From Phocaeicola plebeius (GTDB taxonomy: Bacteria; Bacteroidota; Bacteroidia; Bacteroidales; Bacteroidaceae): DNA of 64,000 nt. The notes under the pieces are model-generated. The model saw nothing but the letters and a program-made list of their open reading frames with translations. It did not search any database and had not been told where the DNA came from. Below, piece after piece: positions 6,635 to 15,862 of this stretch. How positions within the stretch are numbered: the first letter of the stretch is position 1; each line of letters starts with the position of its first letter. The translations under genes and the position numbers were made by a program. Location: positions 61,791 to 125,790 of the forward strand of contig NZ_QSQT01000010.1 of the NCBI RefSeq assembly GCF_003437535.1, written 5' to 3'.

Positions 6635-9600
6635 CTATAATTTCTGGTCCGAAATAAGTCGGGCGATGCGTGTCTTGCTCTGCGCTCCTTTGGTAAGCAG
6701 GTACACATGCTTGTAGGCATCGCGGTTCAGTTCGGTAGGCGATCCGTTGATGAGGATGATGTTCCGGTCGTTGGCAAACTTCAGGATACCGTTCACGTTG
6801 TTCGGATGGAGCTTACCGATTTCGTCCATCATACAGTGCAGCTTGAAGTCCTTGAACTTGCGCGAAGCCCCTTCCTTGAACACGTTCAGCAACATGATGT
6901 TGATCATGGCTTTCACCAGGATGTCCGTACCTTCCGAACCCACGTTCGACAGCTTCTCTACGAAGCCCGTGTCGTTGTTGTTCTCGATGATGCGGAAACG
7001 CAGCTCGAATGAGTCGTACAGGCGGATGCTGTCGTAGCGGTAGGCGTGAATCTCCTTGATGAAGTCGCGGAGCAGGGCGATGGCCTCCTGCTTTACCAGC
7101 TGCTCGTTTTCCGACGAGAAGAGGTTGGTGCCCGGTGTGAGGTCATAGGCATGCTCGTTGTAGTACTTCTGGATGGCACGCAGACAGTTTACCACACGGT
7201 TGCTGCTTTCTTCCACCTTCATTTCGATGCACTGGATAACGCCCACGAAGTTGCACGTCTGGAATCCCTTGTTCACCTGACCGATGAGGTCCTGAATATC
7301 GTCTTCCGAAGCCGTGAGCATTGAGGTATCCATGCTGATGCGCTTGAAGATGTCGGAGTGCTCGTTGTTGATGCGGCGGACGAATTCGCTGATTTTGTTC
7401 TCTTCCACAAAGTCGTGCAGTTCCTCGGCAAAGCGGATGTACTCCCAGTCCTCGGTAAACTTGGTCTTGAACTTGAAGGTATTCTCCTCGTCGAAGTGGC
7501 CGGTAAAGAGATTCACCTCCTTGCGCAGACGGTTTTGCAGCGTCATGTACTGGCTGTCCGTGCGGCCCAGTTCGTCAATCAGTTCCAGGCAGGTGCGCGG
7601 CGTGTGGATTTCCAGCGTGACGGGGTTCTCGGGATTGAAAATATCCCGATGCGGCTTGTACCAGTCGTAGGCCGAAATCTTGCTGTACGCCTCCAGGTTG
7701 GCCTGAAGCTGTGTCACTTCCTTCTCTGCCTGCTGCAGTTCCTTGTTCAGGGCATCAATCTGCTCCTGCAAACCCGAGGTTTCCCGTCGCAGGTTGTCCT
7801 TTTCCTGGCTGAGCTGGCGTTTCTGTTCCTCCTGTTCACGCTTCCATTCCGGAATGTGGTCGATGAGGTCGCGCTTGTCCTTCTGGTACTCGATGAGCAG
7901 GGTGGCGTGCTCCTTGATGAACTGCAGTTCCCGGTCGATATCGCGCAACTGACTGCTAATCTGTTGCAGACGTTCGGTGTCGGCCCCCTGCGAGTGCAGT
8001 TCCTGCTTCATCTGGCGCTCGTATTCGGCTTTCTCCGTGGCGATGCGCTGCTGTTCTTCCTTATCCTCCAGGCGGATGCTGCCGGCCTGTGTATCCTTCT
8101 CGTGCGCGATGTCCTGCTGCACTCGGTTCCATTCCTGCTTCAGCTGGTTCAGCTTCTCGCTCTTTTTGCGGTTCAGGTTGTTCAGTTTGCCGTCAATTTC
8201 CTTCAGTTCTGCGGCGATGCGTTGCTTTTCCTCTTCCAGTTTCCGGAGTTTGGCAGTACGTTCGGCTTCCGCCTTCTTCTTCCAGTCGTCCAGGTCGAGC
8301 ATATCCTTCTGGTACTGCTGTTCCAGTTTCTCCAGCTCGTATTCCTGCACGGCTATCACGTCTTTCTGTTCCTTGATGCGCGGCTGGTATTTGGCTTTCA
8401 ACTGCTCTTCCAGGGCCTCTTTCTCCTGTTGCAGACGGAGGGTTTCAGCCTGAATTTCCGCCAGTCGCTTGATGCCCTTGTCATGTTCCGCCTGATAGTC
8501 GTCGATGGAGCGGATGTGGCGCTCGATGTCTTGCAGGGAGATGGAGATGCCGTAGAACGACGTACCCTCGTCTACAATCTTCGGCGAGAGGTTGGTCTGC
8601 CAGAGGATGGACTCGTCGCACAGCTTACCGATGTTTTCTTCCCATCCTTTCTTGTGCTCTTTGAGCCAGCCTTGCAGGGTGCTCTTGCTGTTTTTCAGGA
8701 AGGTCTCCAGTTCGTCCATACGCGGGCGGAGTTGCAAGTGCTCGGCTTGCAACTGCATCAGTGCCTCGTCTTTCTCCTTCAGTCCCTTCTGCAACTCTTC
8801 TTCCCACTTCAGCGTGAGTTCCTTGATGATGAGCTGGGCGTTGTTGATGCGGTTCTTCTTGCTCATGTGCAGACCGGTGTACGACTGGATGCGGTGTTTC
8901 AGCTCCTCCTGCTCGGCTTCGAAGAAAGTCTCCTTGCGGCACAGCTGCATCTGGTAGTCGAGGGCGGTCAGTTCGTTCTGCTTGCTGCTGCGTTCCGGAT
9001 GCAGTTGCTGCGAGAGCTGTTCGTATTCCTGGTAAAGCGCTTCGGTAGCCGCTTCGTGCTGACGGCGGGCTTCTTCGATGCGGGCATTGAACGTGTTGTT
9101 CAGTCCCTCTAGCTGCTTGATTTTGGCCTCATGGATGCGGTTCCACTGTTCGTCGAGGCTCTGGATGAGCGACTTGTACTTGGTAGAGATTTCCGTGTAG
9201 TGCGAGGTAAGGATGCGCTGCTCTTCCTGCAATCCCTGCTGCTTGTTCTTCCACTCCTCCTTGCGGGCCGAACGCTCCATGATTTCTTCTATCTGGCGGC
9301 GGGCATATTCCTTTTCCTTCTGCTGTGCCTTTTGCAACTCATTGTTCAGGATGGCCAGTGCCTCCTGCATCTTGTCGCATCGCTGGCGCGACTGTTCCTG
9401 CAACTCCTGACGGCGGGCGAGGAGGGCGGTACGTGCCTTCTCAGCCTGGTGCTTCTGTTCCTCGGCCTTGGGCAACTGGCTTTCGGTAAGGCGGTAGGTG
9501 GCGGCCAGTTCGCGGCAACCCTGCACGAGAGCGGTCTGCTGGCGTGATACCTGTGCCGAGAGGGAGGTGATTTCCTTGGCCTGTTTCTGTGTTTCGCGTT

Positions 9601-10291
9601 TCTGGAACTCTTCGATGTCGCGTAGGCGGGTTTCGAAGTTCTTCAGGTGCTCCTTGTAGGTGTTCAGGTCGATGGCGGTCTCGTCTTCGTTGATGGACGA
9701 GATGATGGTCTTCTTGATGAACTCCGCATCGAGTTTTGAGTTGAGGAGCACATTCTGTATGGTACGCGGAATATTCTGGTACTGCTTGCTCTCCATGAGC
9801 GAGTAGCGGCTCATTTCGGGACCTGCCCCGTTGCCGTAGAGAATGTTACGGTATTCGTCGTAGGTATAGATGATGCGTGAGTAGTCCACTCCGTACTGGT
9901 CGAGGGCGGCACGGATACGGTCGTTTCCGCTGTAGGCCGTGCGGTTCTCGTCGACAAAGAATTCCATGCGGTAGGGCGAGTCGATGAAACGGTAGCACAC
10001 GCGGCCCATCGACTTGAAGCTCAGGATGCAGAACGCTCCCTGTTCGGTGGTTACCTCGTAGATGATGTAGGAGTTGGAGTAGGGGAAGTAATATTCCGTG
10101 TAGCTCTGCTTCTCTACGGGGATACCCAGCTTCTGGGTGTCGGCGTTGTAGAAAAACAGGATGGCGCGCAATACGGTACTTTTTCCCACTCCCTGCGTGC
10201 CGATGAAGTGCACATTCCCGTCCAGGTAAATGTCGTCGGCATAGGGAATGTTGGCGCTGTTGATAAAGATGATTCTATTCAGGTTTCTCAT
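6635..10291 (-). CDS. mksB: SMC-like condensin ATPase MksB
   Basis: 1218 residues from ATG 10291. MRNLNRIIFINSANI is the typical MksB N-terminus; Walker A GTQGVGKST is at 31-39. Residues about 230-880 are long coiled coils rich in Glu, Gln and Lys with a break in the middle (hinge or elbow). The ABC signature LSNVGSEGTD is at about 1114-1123 and Walker B HCMMDEI at 1152-1158. MksB pairs with MksE and MksF in an SMC-type DNA-loop-extruding complex. The frame is open to 10333, but the internal ATG overlaps the end of mksE by 17 nt and matches the family start. JetC of Wadjet is the close alternative. Confidence 0.88.
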   Translation of the reverse strand: MRNLNRIIFINSANIPYADDIYLDGNVHFIGTQGVGKSTVLRAILFFYNADTQKLGIPVEKQSYTEYYFPYSNSYIIYEVTTEQGAFCILSFKSMGRVCYRFIDSPYRMEFFVDENRTAYSGNDRIRAALDQYGVDYSRIIYTYDEYRNILYGNGAGPEMSRYSLMESKQYQNIPRTIQNVLLNSKLDAEFIKKTIISSINEDETAIDLNTYKEHLKNFETRLRDIEEFQKRETQKQAKEITSLSAQVSRQQTALVQGCRELAATYRLTESQLPKAEEQKHQAEKARTALLARRQELQEQSRQRCDKMQEALAILNNELQKAQQKEKEYARRQIEEIMERSARKEEWKNKQQGLQEEQRILTSHYTEISTKYKSLIQSLDEQWNRIHEAKIKQLEGLNNTFNARIEEARRQHEAATEALYQEYEQLSQQLHPERSSKQNELTALDYQMQLCRKETFFEAEQEELKHRIQSYTGLHMSKKNRINNAQLIIKELTLKWEEELQKGLKEKDEALMQLQAEHLQLRPRMDELETFLKNSKSTLQGWLKEHKKGWEENIGKLCDESILWQTNLSPKIVDEGTSFYGISISLQDIERHIRSIDDYQAEHDKGIKRLAEIQAETLRLQQEKEALEEQLKAKYQPRIKEQKDVIAVQEYELEKLEQQYQKDMLDLDDWKKKAEAERTAKLRKLEEEKQRIAAELKEIDGKLNNLNRKKSEKLNQLKQEWNRVQQDIAHEKDTQAGSIRLEDKEEQQRIATEKAEYERQMKQELHSQGADTERLQQISSQLRDIDRELQFIKEHATLLIEYQKDKRDLIDHIPEWKREQEEQKRQLSQEKDNLRRETSGLQEQIDALNKELQQAEKEVTQLQANLEAYSKISAYDWYKPHRDIFNPENPVTLEIHTPRTCLELIDELGRTDSQYMTLQNRLRKEVNLFTGHFDEENTFKFKTKFTEDWEYIRFAEELHDFVEENKISEFVRRINNEHSDIFKRISMDTSMLTASEDDIQDLIGQVNKGFQTCNFVGVIQCIEMKVEESSNRVVNCLRAIQKYYNEHAYDLTPGTNLFSSENEQLVKQEAIALLRDFIKEIHAYRYDSIRLYDSFELRFRIIENNNDTGFVEKLSNVGSEGTDILVKAMINIMLLNVFKEGASRKFKDFKLHCMMDEIGKLHPNNVNGILKFANDRNIILINGSPTELNRDAYKHVYLLTKGAQSKTRIARLISDQKL

Positions 10292-10865
10292 TGTCTTCCG
10301 TTTCAGTGTCGTCGTAAATTTGGATACTTTCAATCAGGCGTTCCAGGTAGTGCCAGGAACTCATCACCTTGTAGGTGTTGGTCTTCTCGTTCTCCAGTTC
10401 CAGGAAAGATTCCTTGGTGAGCTGGCGAATCAGGTTGTCGAGCACGTCCTTGCGCACGTCCTTGTCGGAGAAATGCTTGCGCAGCCCGTCGAGCTTGTTT
10501 TGCAGCATCACGTTGATGTTGGCCTCCACCAGAATCTGTTCGGGCTGGAAGCGGAATCCTGCGCCGAAAGTCTCGTCGTAGGTCTTGAACAGGTCGAGCA
10601 CGTCAATCCAGTAGTAGGCACGCATGATTTTCTGTTCCAGTGTGGTACGCGGTTCCACGCGCGAAAAGTAAAAGTATTCGTTGCCCCGTTCCAGGGTGTA
10701 GCCGATTTGGGCGAAGTAGACCGAGAGCGCTTCGAAGTGGTCGTCTATCTGGTCGTACATGTCGCGCACGGCTTCGTTGCAGCTGTTCGAACTGATGAAC
10801 TGTCCCTTCTGGAGGCAGTCGAACAAGGCCGCAGTATTGTCAGGTATATGTATGTTCAGTTCCAT
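10275..10865 (-). CDS. mksE: Condensin subunit MksE
   Basis: 196 residues, no signal peptide. The winged-helix layout with EYFYFSRVEP (residues about 63-72), a conserved aromatic stretch in MksE/JetB proteins, and a C-terminal acidic tail support the assignment. MksE is the small KITE-type subunit that binds the MksF kleisin and the MksB heads. It lies 26 nt after mksF and its 3' end overlaps the start of mksB, so the three genes form one operon with the usual F-E-B order. Confidence 0.85.
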   Translation of the reverse strand: MELNIHIPDNTAALFDCLQKGQFISSNSCNEAVRDMYDQIDDHFEALSVYFAQIGYTLERGNEYFYFSRVEPRTTLEQKIMRAYYWIDVLDLFKTYDETFGAGFRFQPEQILVEANINVMLQNKLDGLRKHFSDKDVRKDVLDNLIRQLTKESFLELENEKTNTYKVMSSWHYLERLIESIQIYDDTETEDNEKPE

Positions 10866-10891
10866 AAGTCAAATGTATAGGGATGAGTGGG

Positions 10892-12127
10892 TTACGAGTT
10901 AGCCGGATACACCTTGGCATATTCGTACTGGTGATACAGGCCGAATTCCTCGCTGATACGGAGACGGTTTTCGTAGAGCGACACCATCTGGCAGAACAAG
11001 GTGGTGCGTTCCTGCTCGTCCACTTCGCGGGCGAAGGTGTAGTGCATCAGGTAGTGGAAGAGGTCTTCTTCCGGAGCCGACGCATCGTTCCAGCGGGCCT
11101 GTGCCTGCGCCTGTATGTAGTCGCTCAGGGTTTCTTCCAGGTCGATGACCTCCTGGTACATGGCCTGCGATTCCATGTCCTCCTCGCTGAAGGCGCCCGC
11201 CTCGTTGCTGCGGATAATCTCGCGGTACTGTAGGTTGCGCAGCACTTTCAGGATGACAGGACGTGCCTCGTCGGTACTCAGGTAGGGCAGTGACAGCTTG
11301 AACGAAGACGGCACGTTGCCTTCCACCAGTACGGAATGTTCTCTTTCAAGCACTTCCGAGAGGTTGCTTCGCGAACGCAGCTCAAACTGGTCTTGCAGGT
11401 ACTTCACCTTCCGGATTTTCTCTACCAGAATCACCTGGCTCTTAATCTGGTTCAGGTAGTTGATGATGTCCTGCTGGGCACGGATGAGGCTGTGGGCCGA
11501 GAGCTGGAGTTCGCTACGCAGTTCCAGCAGGATGCGGTTCAGTTCCTCGTCGGTAGCCTGCTGGAAAAACCGCCGTTCCTCGTGCAGGATGAGGTTTTCG
11601 GTGGTATCAATCAGCTGCTGGATGTGAATCCGCTTCTTGTCCAGGTTCTCCAGCTTGGCAATCTTTATCTGGTAAGTCGGTTCGTGCTTGAACGCATTGT
11701 CGATGCTGCTCTGCAGGTTCATGATGTTGCGGATGGTGGTACGCGCAATCTTCTGGAAGGTAATCTTGATGTTGCGCACATAGCTCTCCTTGCGCGAGGC
11801 AATCTGCTCCTTCTCGTAGTAGTCCATCAGTTCGTGCAGGAAGGCAATGTTCTCGTCGATGATGGCCGTGTTGATTTCCTCGTTCGCTTCGAGGAGCAGT
11901 TCGAAAAAGTCGAGGAAGCGGGCATCCAGTTCCACGAAGTTGCCGTTCTGGCGGATGACTTCTTTCTCTATGAGCAGTTTCAACCGGTTTTCATCGTCCT
12001 TGAGCAGTGCCAGTGCGTCGGAATAGCGGAAACTCAGCATCTTTCGTTTCTCGAACATTTCCGTGAGCAGTCCCCTGGCCGCCGCAATGGTATTGATAAT
12101 TTCGTGAATCGATCGGAATATATACAT
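10892..12127 (-). CDS. mksF: Condensin kleisin subunit MksF (JetA-like)
   Basis: 411 residues, nearly all helical. An N-terminal winged-helix-like section (RYSDALALLKDDENRLKLLI) is followed by long helices at 80-250 and a C-terminal compact domain, the plan of MksF/JetA kleisins. It opens the mksFEB operon. A -7-like box TAACTTTG (minus strand, plus positions 12148-12155) lies 21 bp upstream of the ATG with no clear -33 element. An AGTACT repeat array occupies 12241-12328 further upstream. No JetD/MksG nuclease gene follows in this window. Confidence 0.8.
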   Translation of the reverse strand: MYIFRSIHEIINTIAAARGLLTEMFEKRKMLSFRYSDALALLKDDENRLKLLIEKEVIRQNGNFVELDARFLDFFELLLEANEEINTAIIDENIAFLHELMDYYEKEQIASRKESYVRNIKITFQKIARTTIRNIMNLQSSIDNAFKHEPTYQIKIAKLENLDKKRIHIQQLIDTTENLILHEERRFFQQATDEELNRILLELRSELQLSAHSLIRAQQDIINYLNQIKSQVILVEKIRKVKYLQDQFELRSRSNLSEVLEREHSVLVEGNVPSSFKLSLPYLSTDEARPVILKVLRNLQYREIIRSNEAGAFSEEDMESQAMYQEVIDLEETLSDYIQAQAQARWNDASAPEEDLFHYLMHYTFAREVDEQERTTLFCQMVSLYENRLRISEEFGLYHQYEYAKVYPANS

Positions 12128-12240
12128 AGTCTAGTTGAAAATTCAGGCAAAGTTATAATTTGCCCGCCAATTTTCCTAATGTTCCGAAGCGATTTTCCCC
12201 CTCTTGCGGAGTGCTTTTCAGGGAGGAAAGAGCAGGTTCC

Positions 12241-12328
12241 AGTACTTCCCTGTCAGTACTTCAGTACTTCTTAGGCAGTACTTGAGTACTTCCCTGAAAG
12301 TACTGCAGTACTCCCTTGGCAGTACTGG
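12241..12328. repeat. 22-bp array of AGTACT pairs (four units)
   Basis: AGTACT occurs at 12241, 12255, 12263, 12277, 12285, 12299, 12307 and 12321: gaps alternate 14 and 8, so the unit is AGTACT-n8-AGTACT-n2, exactly 22 bp, four times. The 8-nt inserts (TCCCTGTC, TCTTAGGC, TCCCTGAA, CCCTTGGC) vary. The motif differs from the AAACGC arrays but the period is identical. It lies between the radical SAM gene and mksF, about 90 bp upstream of the likely mks promoter. Confidence 0.9.
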
Positions 12329-12370
12329 CTGGATGAAAGATGATGGTGCTTGTTTGATGGAACGGGAGGC

Positions 12371-14008
12371 TTATTCCTGACTTACAGCAGCAAATACGGG
12401 GCGGAGTTGCTGGCTTTCGGTTTCGAAGCCGTACCAGTAGCAGCGGCCTTCTTCGGAAGCAGGAAGCTTGCACAGGCGGAGGTTGTCGCGGTACGTACCC
12501 GTGCACACCGTCCACGCTTCGGGCGGAGTGACGTGCTTTGTGCGTACCCGTTCGGCCGGCTCCTTCTTGAGTGACATGCCGGCTTCAATCCATGCCCGGC
12601 TCATGGCGGTCAGGAAATGAGGGTAGTGCTCCTTGCAGAAATGGTAGAGCAGGATACCCCGTCGCTCCAGTCCCATGGGCTGGTCGATGATCCCGATTTG
12701 AATCAGGTGATCCAGGAAACGTGTCAGAAAGCCGGGCTCTTCCACAATCAGACGGCGGGTGATTTCCTGCCAGGCCGGTGCGTTGTAGAATCCGTCGAGC
12801 AGACGCGATAGCTGGCGGGCTGTCTGTAATTCGTCGGGGGTGATTTCACGGGTCTGGAGCACTTCGTAAGGGGGAAGGGGAGAATAGCAGATGCCAAGCT
12901 CTTCGGCCCGGCGCCGCATCTCCGTACCCGGCAGCAGTTTCAGAGATTCCAGCTGGATTTCTCCCGCACGGTATTCGGCCAGCGTGCGTACGTCGTCGAA
13001 AATCTGTGAAAGGTGATACAGCGGCAGTCCTGCAATCAAATCGGCGTGCGTTTCCATGTTGTCCAGTGCGCAGAGGTAACGCAGACCCTCCAGTGCATCG
13101 GCCAGTTTGCCGGCTCTCCGGCTGACGGTAAGCACTTCTTCGTGCAGGCTTTGGATACCTGCTTCCAGGTGAAGCAGTCCCTTAGGCATGGAAGCCAGTT
13201 CCTTTTTCAGTTCTTCTGAAAGCAAAGCCGGATGGATTTCCAGGTGGAAACGCATGTCGGGGAACTCACGGAAGAGGTCGAACAGGGCTTTGGCCCGGTG
13301 GCTCTGGTAGTTGAATGTACGGTCGAGTACCCGGATGTTACGGATGCCTTTCTCGTGAATCAATCGGACACGTTCGCGGATAGCCTCGACGGAAAGCGTA
13401 CGGACTGGCTTTTCTCCTCCGCTCACACAGAATGCGCAGGTGTTGAAACAGCCGCGGGTAGTTTCCAGTTGCACGAACGGCTTGCTCCAGTTGAAGAACG
13501 GACTTTGTTCGGGATTCACCAGCTTGTCGAAAGCCATTACACGTGAAAGGCCGTTGTCATGGTATTGTCCTTCCGCATCCAGAAAGCAGAGTCCCGTGAT
13601 ACGGGTCCATTCCTTCGGTTGCTGCCAGCAGGCGAGCCATTGCGGAAAAGTCTCTTCACCTTCTCCCCGGAATACGCAGTCTACAAAGCGGTTGGTGCGC
13701 AGGAAGTCTTCGTTGTGTCCCAGAAACTCCGGACCGCCCAGTGCCACCACGCAACGGGGCAGCATGGCTTTCACCCGACTGATGACGTGCATGAGCACTT
13801 CGTGGTTGAACAGCCAGCAGGTAGCTGCCAGAATATCCGGTGCCTGACGTACGACTTCTCCGGCTGTCATGCCCGGATTTTCGTTGATAGTAGCCGACAC
13901 CACTCCCCATTCCAGGGACGGGTCGTGCATGACTTGTGCGTGCAAGGCCGGAAGGGCCAGTGAGGCGTGAGCGTACGAGCTGTTCAGGTCGAGCCAGAGA
14001 ATTTTCAT
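12371..14008 (-). CDS. B12-binding-domain radical SAM protein (DUF4080 type)
   Basis: 545 residues from ATG 14008 (MKILWLDLNSSYAHASLALP); the frame is open to 14062 but this start matches the family. An N-terminal Rossmann-like cobalamin-binding domain covers about 1-150 (ALGGPEFLGHN near 107), then the radical SAM core with the 4Fe-4S motif C-x3-C-x2-C (GCFNTCAFC), and a C-terminal DUF4080-like region. Such proteins use S-adenosylmethionine for radical chemistry; the substrate is unknown. It stands alone between prs and mksF, facing the same way as both. Confidence 0.85.
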   Translation of the reverse strand: MKILWLDLNSSYAHASLALPALHAQVMHDPSLEWGVVSATINENPGMTAGEVVRQAPDILAATCWLFNHEVLMHVISRVKAMLPRCVVALGGPEFLGHNEDFLRTNRFVDCVFRGEGEETFPQWLACWQQPKEWTRITGLCFLDAEGQYHDNGLSRVMAFDKLVNPEQSPFFNWSKPFVQLETTRGCFNTCAFCVSGGEKPVRTLSVEAIRERVRLIHEKGIRNIRVLDRTFNYQSHRAKALFDLFREFPDMRFHLEIHPALLSEELKKELASMPKGLLHLEAGIQSLHEEVLTVSRRAGKLADALEGLRYLCALDNMETHADLIAGLPLYHLSQIFDDVRTLAEYRAGEIQLESLKLLPGTEMRRRAEELGICYSPLPPYEVLQTREITPDELQTARQLSRLLDGFYNAPAWQEITRRLIVEEPGFLTRFLDHLIQIGIIDQPMGLERRGILLYHFCKEHYPHFLTAMSRAWIEAGMSLKKEPAERVRTKHVTPPEAWTVCTGTYRDNLRLCKLPASEEGRCYWYGFETESQQLRPVFAAVSQE

Positions 14009-14138
14009 GGGTAAACGGGAATCAAGTGATGAATGAATAGGACAAAGGAAAAGGATTTGCAAGCCGATGAGAAACCGGACTGCAAATCCTTTATGGTGAC
14101 GGGACCCTTCCTTTACGGAAAATGCCCGGTACTGTTTT

Positions 14139-15077
14139 TTAGATTACGTACTGTGAACTGATAGATTCGTTCGACATCACGCGGCGGATAGTTTCAGCAA
14201 ACATGTCGGCGATAGACAACTGTTTTACCTTAGCGCAGCGCTGTGAGTAAGGAATACTGTCAGTGAATACAATTTCTTCCAGCTGAGAGTTCTGTACACG
14301 TTCAGAAGCCAGGCCAGACATTACACAGTGAGAAGCGATAGCGCGTACAGAGCGTGCACCTGCTTCTTTCATGATGTCGGCAGCCTTGGTGATGGTACCA
14401 GCTGTATCCACCATGTCGTCAATCAGAATTACGTTCTTGTCTTTTACGTCACCGATAATCTGCATGGAAGCTACTACGTTTGCTTTTTCGCGTGTCTTGT
14501 GGCACAATACCAAAGGCACATCCAGGTATTTAGCGTATGTGCTGGCACGTTTTGAACCACCCACGTCAGGAGTAGCGATAACCAGGTCTTCCAGGTTCAG
14601 TGACTGGATGTAAGGAGCGAAGATGGTAGACGCATACAAGTGGTCAACCGGAATATCAAAGAATCCCTGAATCTGGTCAGCGTGAAGGTCCATGGTAATC
14701 AGACGGTCGATACCTGCTACGCTCAGCAAGTCGGCTACCAGTTTCGCACCGATAGACACACGCGGTTTGTCCTTGCGGTCCTGACGAGCCCATCCGAAGT
14801 AAGGAACTACGGCAATGATACTCTTGGCTGATGCACGCTTGGCAGCGTCAATCATCAGGAGGAGTTCCATCAGGTTGTCTGAGTTAGGGAAAGTGGACTG
14901 TACCAGGAATACATGCTGTCCACGGATTGATTCTTCATAGGAAACTGCAAATTCGCCGTCTGCGAAATGAGTAATGTTCATGTTACCAAGTTCACAGCCC
15001 AGGCTGTTACAGATTTTTTCTGCAAGGTATCTCGAGTTTGTACCAGAGAATACCTTAAAAGGTGATGTTGCGCTCAT
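14139..15077 (-). CDS. prs: Ribose-phosphate pyrophosphokinase
   Basis: 312 residues from ATG 15077, the normal length. Landmarks: FSGTNSRYLAEKI at the start, FADGEFAVSYEESIRG, the ATP loop YFGWARQDRKDKPR, the catalytic TMDLHADQIQGFFDIPVDHL region and the PRPP loop VILIDDMVDTAGT. It makes PRPP from ribose 5-phosphate and ATP for nucleotide, His and Trp synthesis. It has its own promoter (15110-15141); the frame is open to 15140 but that part would precede the promoter. Confidence 0.97.
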   Translation of the reverse strand: MSATSPFKVFSGTNSRYLAEKICNSLGCELGNMNITHFADGEFAVSYEESIRGQHVFLVQSTFPNSDNLMELLLMIDAAKRASAKSIIAVVPYFGWARQDRKDKPRVSIGAKLVADLLSVAGIDRLITMDLHADQIQGFFDIPVDHLYASTIFAPYIQSLNLEDLVIATPDVGGSKRASTYAKYLDVPLVLCHKTREKANVVASMQIIGDVKDKNVILIDDMVDTAGTITKAADIMKEAGARSVRAIASHCVMSGLASERVQNSQLEEIVFTDSIPYSQRCAKVKQLSIADMFAETIRRVMSNESISSQYVI

Positions 15078-15109
15078 TGTAAAAATAGATAATATTGCCT
15101 TATTTTCTG

Positions 15110-15141
15110 CAAAAGTACGCCATTTCTTTAAGCCGGACAAA
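15110..15141 (-). promoter_or_regulatory. prs promoter
   Basis: Minus strand: TTTG (plus 15138-15141), a 20-bp spacer and TACTTTTG (plus 15110-15117), a full match to the Bacteroidales -33/-7 consensus, 32 bp upstream of the prs ATG. It also excludes the longer open frame as the prs start. Confidence 0.8.
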
Positions 15142-15169
15142 CGTTTCCGGCAGAATTTTAGCGAATGAC

Positions 15170-15778
15170 TCAGTCGGCCAGTCGCTTCAATTTTCTGAAA
15201 TGAGCGATAAGTTCTTGATAATTGTAGTCTGAAGCGGGGTCAAACTTGTTCCACAGTCCTCCTAAGATAGCGGCTCCCCCGAAGCCGAAATCCTTCACCT
15301 GAAGCAGGTTGTTTTCGTCTACACCTCCCAGGGCAATGACCCGTTTGTCGATTATGCCTTTCTCGGCAGCTTCACGGATGGATTCCGATGTGAAGGCCGA
15401 TGCATAGCCTTCTTTGGAAATGCTGTCGAATATCGGGCTGAGGAATACGTAGTCGCACATTTTCTTGTCGGCCATCACCTCGTCGAAGGTATGGCAGGAT
15501 GCACTTACGTGTCCGGTATAATTATCCGGAATCAGCGGATTGCGATGGCTCAGGTGAATGCCCTTAAGTTTGTATTCTTCTTTTAAATAAAAATGGTCGT
15601 GTACGACAATACGCTTGTGGTATTTCTCGGGAATGAGGGTTAGCAGACGCTCCGCATAAACCGGAGCCGTGTCGGGTTTACGCAGATGGAGTATGTCCAG
15701 TCCCTCGTCGAACAGAGTAGTAATGATCTTGTCTTCCTCTACAAAATAAGTAGGGGTTGTTATCAATATTAACTTCAT
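15170..15778 (-). CDS. Thiamine-phosphate-synthase-like protein (ThiE/TenI fold)
   Basis: 202 residues from ATG 15778 (MKLILITTPTYF). TIM-barrel landmarks of the ThiE/TenI family are present: LHLRKPD (phosphate/pyrimidine site), VVHDHFYL, GIHLSHRN, SASCHTFDE, YVFLSPIFDS and ALGGVDENN. ThiE joins hydroxymethylpyrimidine and thiazole phosphates. A second, canonical thiE lies in the thi operon at 52828, so this copy may be a TenI-like or salvage enzyme, or a paralog with another role. A -7 box TAACTTTG lies at plus 15800-15807. Confidence 0.8.
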   Translation of the reverse strand: MKLILITTPTYFVEEDKIITTLFDEGLDILHLRKPDTAPVYAERLLTLIPEKYHKRIVVHDHFYLKEEYKLKGIHLSHRNPLIPDNYTGHVSASCHTFDEVMADKKMCDYVFLSPIFDSISKEGYASAFTSESIREAAEKGIIDKRVIALGGVDENNLLQVKDFGFGGAAILGGLWNKFDPASDYNYQELIAHFRKLKRLAD

Positions 15779-15862
15779 GCGGTTACACAAATTGTGGCGC
15801 AAAGTTAGTAACGTCTTTGTAATATTCCTAATGCCTGTGAATATTTATTTTTGAGGGGACTG

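Noticed and set aside
7358..9112. Long open frame of 584 codons on the plus strand inside mksB
   Set aside because: It mirrors the coiled-coil codons of mksB on the other strand; the predicted protein is a Leu/Phe/Val-rich shadow with no domain, and the mksB reading is certain.
6635..12127. Complete Wadjet (JetABCD) defence system
   Set aside because: The A, B and C-like subunits are present but no JetD-type nuclease is adjacent, so the operon is called mksFEB.
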